Source of the DNA: Gnetum montanum
Taxonomy: Eukaryota; Streptophyta; Gnetopsida; Gnetales; Gnetaceae
Length of the DNA stretch: 64,000 nucleotides
Assembly: GCA_015680685.1 (NCBI GenBank)
Contig: MNCI01005823.1
Coordinates: 254,623-318,622 of the forward strand
Direction: 5' to 3'
Within the stretch, counting starts at the first letter, position 1. Every line of letters begins with the position of its first letter. The notes beneath the pieces were generated by a model, which ran no database searches, was not told the origin of the DNA, and worked only from the letters and a program-made list of their open reading frames with translations. Shown here in pieces: positions 21,725 through 31,690 of this stretch. Both the position numbers and the translations under genes were made by a program.

Positions 21725-21840
21725 AGTGGTATATATAGGGTTTTTGTGCTATGTTAATGAGGCCTAGTTGACCAGGCCTCATCAACAAGAGCAGATGCAT
21801 TGATGGGACCTCAACAATGCAACTGTTATCCACTATAGTC
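21725..21840 (-). promoter_or_regulatory. Element C: internal U3-like promoter block upstream of the third ORF
   Basis: On the minus strand a TATATATA (21737-21730) lies about 475 bp upstream of the third-ORF start. Just upstream of the TATA is an inverted repeat (21753-21786; arms of 13 bp with one mismatch, core GAGGCCT/AGGCCTC) and an ATGCATTGATG-like word near 21800. Element D has the same arrangement, including a shared ATAGCACAAAAA/GTAGCACAAAAA stretch before the TATA. The block resembles the U3 promoters of the same family's LTRs. Promoter function is inferred. Confidence 0.5.
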
Positions 21841-22319
21841 AAAATTTCACATTAGTCAAAACTGTAAAATATGAAGAGTTTTTGAGTGAAATTGGTCTCA
21901 AATGAAAGTTTAAAAGACCAAGAATAGTTTGAAAACATGAGAAGATGGTGCTGAATCTCATAAATTTGGGAAAATTGAAGAGAATTTGATTTAGTGGATG
22001 AATGAAATGAATGATTAAGGAGCACCGAGCAGTATACACAATGGAATACACAAAATGTAGGATTGTAGTGATGTCAAAGGTAAGGAACCTTAACTAATCA
22101 AGCCAAGAGCTATGTAAGTGGGTCCTTCCCATAGTAGGCTCATGCCCTTTTTACCCTTGCATAACCTCACCTAAAGAGTATATGAGCCCCATAGTCGATT
22201 TAATGATTATGACTAGTTAAGGACCAACTCAAAAGAATCTACTCAAGAATCCCAACACATTAGACTAAGACATAGAGCATAACATAGGACATGGTAGTGA
22301 GATGAATTGTGGTAGCATG
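21841..22319. other. Unassigned junction between elements C and F
   Basis: No gene is visible. Somewhere here the minus-strand body of C ends and the plus-strand 3' region of F begins; I could not locate a clean border or an LTR end. Confidence 0.3.
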
Positions 22320-23222
22320 AATGGATGATAGAGAAGGTGGAATGGAGTTCCAAATGGAGTTGGTATCCTAGTTGGTGATCTCGGGGTTATATCAACATTT
22401 CTGGATTTGGCCACCTACCTTGCCCATCAAGGAGATTGTTGCATGGGGGAAGGACCAATTACTAAATCTAGGATTTTCCTTCTATACTCAATGATTGCCC
22501 AAGACGTAGTATAAGGAGGTTCAATGGATTCCTAAAGATGGGGGCACGGTGGCATGGGATGCCTTACTATGCTAACTTACAATAGCCACAATAGCAATAG
22601 TAGGATATGGCAGGTGCCAGCCAAGCTATGATGGAAGCCGAAGCTCAGCTCATGGCCTTGTTGGACACCCTATAGGCAAGTCTCATTACACATTATAATG
22701 AGATGGAGGTGCATCTCCATGCCCGCTGCAATTAACTTGAGATGAGGTAGTACCAGTTGACCTCTAATTTGGAGATCCTAGGACATCATTTGTTTTCTAG
22801 GATGAGTGAGCTTTACCAAACAGTTAGTCACTAAGAGCTTGGTGAATTGGTGGACCCAGAGTTTACACCTATGGGGTTCCTAATCATTGATGTAAACTAG
22901 GCTAGACCATTTGGTCCTATGGGATAGGTGGATGATGAGGTGGTGGAGTAAGATTTCATGAGTAAGGAGGTGGTTGATGATGCACCTAAACCTCCTCCTT
23001 TAGCAAATGCTTCTACACCCCCTTCAAGGCAAGGCTCAACTCCTTTGACTTGAGCATTTTTGTTCCCCACTTCTTCTTTCCCTTCTTTTCTTTGTATGTT
23101 TTGAGATTCTATGATAGAGGAGATTTATTCCATTATGTGCTTTCTTATTTATTATATTTTTATTAATTCACACACATTCTTCTACTCCCTTTTATCGAGA
23201 TGATAAAGAGATAGTTGGGGGC
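22320..23222 (+). pseudogene. Element F: C-terminal part of a retrotransposon 3' ORF, then PPT
   Basis: The plus frame from about 22590 reads a helical text ('AMMEAEAQLMALLDTL', 'LITHYNEMEVHLHAR', 'LTSNLEILGHHLFSRMSELY') and an acidic, Pro-rich tail ('DDAPKPPPLANASTPPSRQG', 22979-23036). Stops at CAG/CAA-like codons interrupt it. Such coiled-coil plus low-complexity proteins are common as the last ORF of plant LTR elements (putative plant transposon protein type). The purine run GATAGTTGGGGGC ends just before the LTR. No gag or pol of F is present. Confidence 0.5.
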
Positions 23223-23224
23223 TA

Positions 23225-24234
23225 TGTTAGGACGTGAATTGATACTTGCACTTGGCTTCCTCCATTTTTCAGGGTTCATTAAGTAGGTGTGAGCTCATGA
23301 GACCCACAACCACCCATAGCTCAGAGTCTTAACTTATAGTTTGATTTCCAATGAGTTTCAAACTTGTCATTGGAATAATGCCTATCCTACAACTGTTGAG
23401 AGTTAATTTTTAGAAGATAGAGAAATGAGGAACAACTGGATTTAGTTTCAAATGGAGATGGCAATAGCATAGAAGGTTGTATTTGAGTTAGACAAGGTAC
23501 TGCATGCCCATGCAACCCACATGAGCCCAAAGGATAGACTTTTCATTCAAATGCAATTCGTAGCCACTCACAACTTAGTTTATAACAAACATGTGAATAA
23601 TCATTATGAACCTTTCAGACTAAATTAATCACTTGACTATTAGGATTTGAATAGTCAACCATTGGAAATGGTTGAGTGAGACTATTGATCACAATCCCTC
23701 ACAATAGTTAATTGACTAGATGATTCTTCTTTGGATAGGGAGCTACAACCCAGTTGTAACTCACATCCAAATCACAGCTGTTAGTGGGAATTTATTGCAA
23801 CCATCAACTAAAGCTATTTTTGCAAATGATTCTTCTTTGGGTAGGGAGCTACAACCCAATTGCAACTCACACCCAAATCACAGTCGTTAGTGGGAATTTA
23901 TTGCAACCATCAACTAAAGCTATTTTTGCATTGTATTGAAGTGGAACTATAAGAGAAAATATAGAAGGGATATAGAGAGATATATAGAGAGATAATATAC
24001 AAATAAATACTTAAGAGAATTTAAAGATTTAGAATTAAATAGAATGATGTTGTTGTAATGAGATTATTGTATTGAATTTGAATGATACGATAGTCGTTTC
24101 TTTATTAAGAGTGAATTAATGTTAAGTGTTCTTCACCATGATTTTGGCAACCTTGCCCTCATGTAACACATGGTTCTCTGTTTGATTGATTCCCACATTC
24201 CACAGTGTAAAACACAAGAATAAAGAACCTAACA
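23225..24234 (+). repeat. 3' LTR of element F (1,010 bp) with internal tandem duplication
   Basis: The ends are matching inverted heptamers TGTTAGG (23225) and CCTAACA (ending 24234), preceded by a PPT. Inside, 106 bp (23720-23825) are repeated directly at 23826-23931 with roughly six differences. A matching 5' LTR was not found, so F is 5'-truncated or rearranged. Confidence 0.75.
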
Positions 24235-26600
24235 ATCAATAAGTCTCAACGTAAAGTCAATCGTGATGGATAATATATGCTAGCATAAACTATTGTACCT
24301 TCCTTTTTTTACAAATGTTGATATTTCACTGAAGGCTTTATGTTGCTACATTAAATCCTTTTACTATTTTAAGTTTGAGCATAGATATGGAAATTGATTT
24401 AGTACTCAAATCATCCTATGGACTAACAATGAGTTTTTCTCACTTAATTCTTTAAAGCATCTATTATAAAGTTGTATGTCTAAGTAGACATTCCTAAAAT
24501 TATAAGGTTATTCCTTTCTATGTTGTTCTTGATGCTTTCTACTTAATGATTAAGAGTGTGATGTATTCTAGCTTTTTGGTTATTAGTATTTTTTTTTGGA
24601 TACTAAGAGAGCCTTGTTGATTATTGATTCATAAATGATAAAAAAAAACATATAACATGAAAATAGTGAAATCACATTCCATTTGATCTTAATGCATTAC
24701 TCTTTCGTCAGACCTATTACCTCTTTGTTGCCTATATCAATAGATGCCTTTTTAAAGATTATTCCTTATAATATGTGTATAGTCAAAGCCTATGCCAATC
24801 TTAAAGGTCACTAGCTAGATCCACCATAAATAATTAGAGGAATAGGTACTTGTTTTGGATGTCCCTTATCATAAGGAATTCCAATGTCCTAGTCAAACTC
24901 AATAATAACATACAATATTACTTCTCATGGTTTATACTAAGGATTATAAACTTTACTTTTAACAACTCCCAAAGCATCATTAATTTTAAAATAATTTTAC
25001 AATACAAATTTACAATAATTTTCTATAGTTTACCATGTTCATGCTTATTCTTTACAATATAAAATAATTCCTATATTTTACAATAATTATACAAGATAAA
25101 TTTACAATATTGTTACATCAATCTTAAAACTAATTCTTGATACATGATTTGTGTTACAAAACATACCCCAATGATGCGCTTGTTTATACTTAATATAATA
25201 TTAAATTTTAGAGCATTGTAATAACATTTTATGCATAATCTTATCCAATAAATGTTAGTATTAGTCTTTAGCCGTAATAAAGCAGGTATCATCTTATCTA
25301 ATATTACAAGGCTTTGGATGTAATAAAGGTTCATTTCATTTTCAAAAAGTGTCATCGAGTTCCAAAAAAATTGGTTTAATTGATTTACCATGTGCGGTCG
25401 TTACTTCACATTTTACCAGGATTATTGCCCTGCCAACCCAAAATTCCTGCGCAGAACGGGTTTGTGTAAAGAATGACATTTGCATGATGTCATATTTTAA
25501 AGTAAATGTTTTAGAATTTAAGTTGAAATTCAAATGTCCGCCGAAGCAATGCACGTTCCTTACAGACTGCGAGTAACTCCTGTTAGTCCTGTAGAAGTGA
25601 TTTGAGTTTGATTTTGTCCATGATTTTGGCTCTAACCATGCATTTTCAAGGAGTTATTCTATAGAGTTTGGTATGCCCAGTGTGAGGTAACTCGCCAAGT
25701 TATGTCTGAGGACATTCGGGCAAAGACGAGTGAGTCCCTGTGCATGATTTGTCAGACAAAGATTGGTGTTGAGCAAGAGTAGCGATCATGCAGCGATCGA
25801 TTATTAACTTGGGTATGTCTGCGAGAGAGAGCAAAATGTGATTCAATCACCTTTTGTAAAATTGTCTTCGCATTTCACTATCGTGGACAGGATGAATGGA
25901 AAGATTAACAAAGATTTTAACCTCTTTTCAATATACTTGCACAAAATGATGAACTAGGTCAGGTCAGATTGGACTTTGGAGGATTGCATACGAAGCCACA
26001 TTGGACTTTAGAGAAATGAATAAAGTTGATTGGACTTTAGTGGAATGAGTACGGTACATGCACTAACAATGAAATACGGCTTATGCTGGGTGAGGGTTGT
26101 TTCGATTACTTCAGGTTTTTAGTTTTTCTTTGTTCGAGAATAATCCACTTGTTTGCGGGTAGGATAACTGTACAATCATAGAATGTGCATTTCTGCCGTC
26201 TAATAATATATTCATAAGGTCGACACAGCTACTAAAATTTTAGCTTCGGTCTCATTATATGATCCTTATGCCATACTCTCAATTAATATAGAGACCTAAT
26301 AAGATTTCAGTTTCATTTGTTTCGTTAAATGATGAGGTAATACTCTCAAAAACCTTTTGCAGGGAAAAAAGCAAGCCGAACATGTTTTATATTATGTTGA
26401 AGAGGGCATTTTCTGTCAAGTTTTATTGAGAAGAAACGTAATTCTACGGTTCTTTCACACTGTTATTATTTTTTGTTAAGGCATATGAACCGTTGGACCC
26501 GTGTATGCATACGAAATGGGTGGTTTACACAGAAGCATCAGCATATAGTTGGTTTCTAGCTCCTATTTTGGATTCCTTTAGCACCATCATTATTTCACTA
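24235..26600. other. Intergenic region upstream of the NPF gene
   Basis: No gene is supported. 24235-25120 is AT-rich; at 24970-25115 the words TTTACAATA/AATTTTACAATA recur at least six times. From about 25390 on, CpG-containing, non-repetitive-looking DNA appears, unlike the retroelement DNA around it. This is probably the promoter-distal flank of the gene. Confidence 0.5.
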
Positions 26601-26804
26601 GTACCCATGTGATTTTGGCTTTATTTATAATATATTAGACTCCGCGAGCACCGTTAAGTATTCAACCATTTCCTATTTCCGATATGATTAATTACTTAAT
26701 GGTTCAAACATAATGGACGTTTTAACAGCTTTTGAATTTTGATAAGGGGAAGCTTCCCACGAAACTTCCCGATTTGTTAACTTCCCATTTTGTTATTCAT
26801 TAAG

Positions 26805-26811
26805 TATATAA
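26805..26811 (+). promoter_or_regulatory. Candidate TATA box of the NPF gene
   Basis: TATATAA lies 58 bp upstream of the chosen ATG, which would leave a short leader of about 30 nt. A TATA-like TTTATTTATAATATA at about 26619 is an alternative and would give a longer leader. The longer leader would contain the mini-uORF at 26832-26849 (ATG plus four codons and TAG). Confidence 0.45.
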
Positions 26812-26868
26812 TGGTGGCTGGACTGTAAGACATGCAGAGCAGTGGATAGTCAGGGAAAAGGAAGAATA

Positions 26869-29620
26869 ATGCAGAACCAGTCCTGCAAATCTCACTGTGA
26901 TGAGCGTTCTGAGCATGATAATGATAATCCTGATGATATTGGTGAGGTGCCGGCAGATTTTAGAGAGAGGGGTGTTAGTCGAAAAGGAGGATGGCCAGCA
27001 GCCATTGCCATAATTGTGAATGAGTTTGGAAATAGAATGGGTTACCACTGCGTGTCTTTAAACAGCTTCACATACATGACTGATGTTCTGCACATGAGCA
27101 CTGCTGTTTCAGTTGTGATCGTTAATATCTGGAGCGGAACAACATTGCTACTTCCCCTTGTTGGAGCATTTATCTCAAATACTTACCTGGGTTGCTACTG
27201 CACTGTGATCTATTCCGATCTTATCTTTCTTGTGGTATGTTTTCTCAGCTCCGATGATCTTTTCTTTGCAGTAAATAGATAGCTGTTTCTGTGTTTTAAA
27301 CATGCAATCAAGTGAAGTAAGAAACAAGATCATGAACCGTGAAAACTATAGCGTTTAGAATTTACCAGCATTATGAATTGAAGCATGTACGCCGACTTCA
27401 ATTTATTCGTTGACAAGCCAAGACCAGGAACTTTTAAGAGCAACATTTTAATTTTTCAGTACAGATTAACAAAGGTTTGAGGCTTTGAGTAACATGACAT
27501 ATGCTATGATACAACGATAACCTATGCTTCACTGGAATCGTGATTTTGCCAATATTTTCACAAATGAAGCGTTTCCTGATCGAGTTCACTATTTTGAATA
27601 CTGTTTCTGTAAGGTTTTCAGTTTTCACCTTTTTAACTTCCATTATCGTTTATTTGGTCTCATGAAGGCGAGAGGAGATGTAACTAGATCTTTTCAATAA
27701 ACTGAAAGAAGGTAAATTTTAATAGAAAAGTCTTATGAGTAGAGATTTTAGGGTCATGGTATTCGCAGACATTTTTGTAATTTTTTTTCAAAATTCAATG
27801 TTTATGAAATCACGATTCTTGGAATTCCAAGTTTCAGCGAATCGAAATTTTGTGAAGCATAATGTCAAACTATTCGCCAATCTTCCTTGAAGAATACATT
27901 GGATGTTTGAGGTTTTGTTAGAACTGGCTTTTAAATTTCCTTTCCAAATAGATTTCCAAGCATTATTGTAGGCTGCTAAAAACTTTCTGAAATGGCAACA
28001 GGGCTCAGTTTCCTTGACATTATCGGCTCTTCCCTCATTTACACCCTTTACATGTAGCAAAAGATCGGAAACGTGTCCAGGAGCAACTGCTATGCAATTG
28101 GGTTGGTTTTTTGCCTCAATTTTCCTGGTTTCACTTGGCCAAGGGGGTCATAAACCATGTCTGCAAACATTTGGGGCAGATCAATTCAGCAACAATAATA
28201 ATCCAAACCAGGCAACGAGGAGGAGGAGCTCTTTCTTCAACTGGTGGAATTTTGGAGGGAATATTGGCTTGCTTTTCTCAAGTACCGTTTTCGTTTACGT
28301 CCAAGAAAACATCAGTTGGGTTTTAGGTTACGGCGTCCCCACTCTAATCATGACGGCAACATTTTGCATTTTTATGTCAAGGACTACAACATACCAACAC
28401 AGTGTTCCTAGATCAAGGCCATTTATCAAAATCTGTAGACTTGTCACAACAGCATTTCAGAAAGTGAGATTATCTTCCGCATCACAGAAAGATTGTTCAG
28501 CAGTACTTGTAACTCAGGATGACAGATTAGAACAACCGTTGCTAAGCAAGCACCTGCGGTATGTAACTCTATATCTTTTATGCTTATAGAAATCTTAACC
28601 ATTAATTTATGGAACTTAAACTCAAATTTTGTTTAAGTGGGTAGATTTTCTTGATCTATATACATGCTATGAGTTTTGAAAATTGGTAATATTTTATGCA
28701 AATCAACTAAATTTTGCAAAACATTACAAGAAAATATGGTATTCATCTTCAACATTTATTTATTTATATTCTCAAAGAACTGTTCATATAATTAGAAGCT
28801 TTGTTTTGATGAAAGGTTTCAGGACAAAGCCAAAATAGTGGGAGATGAAGAATCTGCTACAAACCGGAGAGTCGGTCTCTTTTCTGATGCAGAGATAAAA
28901 GAAGTGAAGCTTGTTCTGGGACTGATTCCCATTTGGGTTACCACTCTGATGTCTGGCGTGATATACAATCAGTCACGGTCCTCCTTCATAAAACAGGGCA
29001 AGGCAATGAACCGCAAGATTGGTTCCAACTTTGAGGTTCCTTCAGCTGCCTTGCAGACTGCACTGAGCCTCTCAATAGCCTTGTTTCTTCCATTTTATGA
29101 CCGTGTATTTGTTCCACTCACCAGGAAAATAACAGGAAATGACCGTGGCATAACAATGCTGCAGAGAATAAGTTTTGGGTTAGTTTTCTCAACGTTTTCC
29201 ATGATTGTGGCAGCATTGGTTGAGATGAAGAGGCTCAAACTTATCAATGAATTAAGGCTTGAAAATGTGCGTGAAGATATAACTGCCATGAGCATAAGTT
29301 GGCTTCTGCCACAGTACATTTTGCTGGGTTTGGCTCACGTTTTTGCTCGGATAGGAATGGAAGAATTCTTCTATGAGCAGATGCCTGTGTCACTGAAAAG
29401 TTTCGGAATAGCAATGTATTTGGGTATAGTGGGAGTGGGAGAACTTCTTGGGGCAGCTCTGGTAGCAATTGTGGATAACTTTAGCAGTAGGTATGTTAAT
29501 CGTAGCTGGTTCGATGACAACATGAACAAAGCCCATTTCGATTACTTTTATCTGCTGCTTGCTGCCCTTAATTCAATAGTTTTTTATCTGTTTGTGGTCA
29601 CTGCCAGTGGTTTCAAATAG
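26869..29620 (+). CDS. NPF (NRT1/PTR family) transporter, NPF5-like, three coding exons
   Basis: Proton-coupled MFS transporter of the plant NPF family (nitrate, peptide and other substrates), expected in a membrane with about 12 TM helices. Model: exons 26869-27234, 28002-28558 and 28816-29620, giving 575 aa, a normal family length. All junctions are GT-AG and keep frame (phase 0, then phase 2). Hallmarks: 'GGWPAAIAIIVNEFGNR' (40-56), 'NIWSGTTLLLPLVGAFI' (86-102), 'SLGQGGHKPC' (166-175), 'FGADQF', 'SSFFNWWNFGGNIGL', 'RFQDKAKI' at the exon 2/3 joint, 'FEVPSAALQT', 'DRVFVPLTRKITG', 'MLQRI', 'EFFYEQMP' and a terminal 'AHFDYFYLLLAALN'. The closest pattern is the NPF5 clade; substrate is unknown. 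Odd points: the TM1 ExxER/K proton motif reads E-F-G-N-R (second Glu is Asn) and the usual LGRY reads LGCY. No stops or frameshifts, so probably functional. The ATG at 26869 is the first in frame. Confidence 0.92.
27235..28001 (+). other. Intron 1 of the NPF gene (767 bp)
   Basis: Donor TTGTG/GTATGT, acceptor GGCAACAG/GGCTC. The split joins '...DLIFLV' to 'GSVSLTLSAL', which reproduces the continuous TM3 region of NPF proteins. Minus-strand frames inside have no domain. Confidence 0.85.
28559..28815 (+). other. Intron 2 of the NPF gene (257 bp)
   Basis: Donor CCTGCG/GTATGT, acceptor TGATGAAAG/GTTTC. This acceptor gives '..HLRFQDKAKI', the conserved 'RFLDKA' of the family. The nearby stronger-looking TTTCAG (6 bp further) would shift the frame and is rejected. 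Confidence 0.8.
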
Positions 29621-29781
29621 ATAAATTGATCAAACCAATCTCCCAACACTGATTTGGTAATGAAATGTACTATCCCAATCGTTCACGAACAATCTTCCGT
29701 GTTTTTTTCTTCCGTCAAAATTTCTCTGGCTGTATCTGAACTGTAATTATGTTGATATACATGGGTGTGCTAGACCCAAGG

Positions 29782-29787
29782 AATAAA
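29782..29787 (+). terminator. Poly(A) signal of the NPF gene
   Basis: AATAAA 162 bp after the stop codon, at a usual distance for a plant 3' UTR and followed by T-rich sequence. Confidence 0.6.
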
Positions 29788-29829
29788 TGTTGGTGAAACT
29801 GTTTCTTAGAAGGACTGCATTAACGAAAC

Positions 29830-30200
29830 AATAATTTAAAATTCATTTATGCGTAGAGGAGCGGGAAAAAATTCAAAAGGTGAAACCCTCCACAATGGTT
29901 TTGGAATACCTTTATACTTTTCATTCTTACTATCAATAGATAAGATTTAAGAGATAAAACATTGTTTTTTTTAAAGTACTTTCTTAAATTTTACTTTTTA
30001 CTAAAGGCTTTCTAACAAAAATATGTTTTAAATTAAGAGGGGCCAAACTTCAAAAAAATATTAATAATGAGTAAATAAAATTTAGAGTACATCACAATTT
30101 TGACATAGACTAGACATCATCAAAAAAATATGGAAAGAAAAAAACTTTCTAATTTTAAGATTGTCAACTTAGGTGTACAAACTTACAACTGGTACTTTGA
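29830..30200. other. AT-rich intergenic DNA downstream of the NPF gene
   Basis: No gene or repeat family recognised; long A and T runs. Confidence 0.4.
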
Positions 30201-31075
30201 AAAAATAAGTGAAGAAAATTAATTGTTAGTAGGGAAAAAGGTTCCTATCCTAACAAAATTTACATTACTTTTTAACATCCATGCTTGAACTTAAAATAGT
30301 AAAAGGATTTGAGATAGAGAGTTATGGCATAATACCAATATTTGTATCAAAAAAAGAAAGTGGTGCCACTTGTGGAAGATTTTTACCTTATTGCTTATTA
30401 TTAATCTTACATCAAGAATCTTCACTATCAACTATAACTTCTTGTCAACACTAATTTTAATCTCAGTTAATAGTGTTCTTATCACACAAAGAAAAATTTG
30501 CCTTATGAGCTATCTCTATGGATTGCTTAATACTTTCTCTAGTAGCAGTAAAATTATACATAGGAGCTTTAGTCTTATCTAGATTCTTTATTGCTATGTA
30601 ATCAATTTATCATTGACATTAACTTGATTTTTTATTTTTTATTTTTGTCTTTAACTCCATATTGTCTTTTTCTATCTTCAACTTCAATACATTTTTCTTT
30701 TTCTTCAGAATTTTTATTCTTGGGTAGAAAAGAACAAACATTAAACAAAGGTTCTTCACAATGGCAAAAGTTGCAAGATTTAGAAAGATTATAATATATA
30801 ATTGGTTGAATATAAGCCTTTTTTCCTACTTGTAATACCAATTCATTTTTATGATTAAGAATGTTGATTTCAATAAAAAAACATCTACAAAAATCATAAG
30901 TCGTAGAAATAAACTTCAAATTCTTAATGGGACTAAAAAGATTGACAATTTCCTACTCAACTTTCTAAAAAATCAATGGAAGATTATATAAATTGATAAA
31001 CATGGAACTTTATCATATTCTTCATATTGGACATCAAAATCTAAAGCTCACTTACAAATGATCAACATTGCATAC
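30200..31075 (-). pseudogene. LINE-type ORF1 remnant (DUF4283 / zf-CCHC_4 like)
   Basis: The minus-strand text around 31030-30632 contains 'NLYNLPLIF', 'YDFCRCFFIEINILN' and 'IIYYNLSKSCNFCHCEEPL' (about 30800-30740). It fits the plant ORF1 pattern: W/L-x-x-LPLE-W, AR-x-C-V-E-I-D, then Y-E-x-L-P-x-x-C-x-x-C. The zinc-knuckle His is changed. Gag-like ORF1 proteins with DUF4283 are typical of plant L1-type LINEs and also occur in host genes. No reverse transcriptase is seen nearby, so this is a short fragment. Confidence 0.5.
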
Positions 31076-31690
31076 TGAAACACCACAAAATTTTGGGCCT
31101 AAGTGTCTCAACTGCAAATTTGGCTAAGTGTCAAAATGGTGGCACTTTGCCCAAATTTTTCTAGGTGTTGAGACTACACTATGTACACCCCTTGACTACG
31201 CTCTAGAGTGTAGTCAACACACACTACCAGTTTTGCCAAATTTTTCTAAGTGTCAAAACGATGACATAAGCTGTAGATTTTTTCTAACTGCTGAGACTAC
31301 GCTCCACACTATTGGGACTACGCTCCAGAGTGTAGTTAGCACGGAACACCATATTTGCACAATTTTTCTAACTATTGAGTGTAGTTAGAGCGTAGATAGT
31401 TTGGAAGCCTAGTTTTTGCCAGAATTTTTCCAAGTGTTAAGCATAGTCAGCCCTGGACACTCGATTCTGTAGAATTTTCTAACTATTGGGACTACACCTA
31501 CTGACTACGCTTTATAGCATAGTCAAGGCATAGTTAGTCTAGAGGCTAGATTTTGTAGATTTTTCTCTAAGTGTTGAACCTAGGCTAGATTTTATAGATT
31601 TTTCTCTAAGTGTTGAACCTATGCTCACTATGCTCAAGAGCATAGTTAGCCTTTGCTAGAGCATAGTCAACACTTTAGCCTTTCCTTTAG
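31076..31690 (+). repeat. Element H: 5' LTR-like region with repeated 'ACTACGCTC' units
   Basis: It starts TGAAACACCACAAAATTTTG, close to the LTR start of element A (TGAAACACCCCAAAATTCAA). It contains repeated units around TTTTTCTAA(G/C)TGTTGAGACTACGCTC, about 75-110 bp apart. The right end could not be fixed; coding-like proline-rich sequence begins after about 31690. Relationship to element A's LTR is inferred from the start and the shared word style. Confidence 0.5.
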
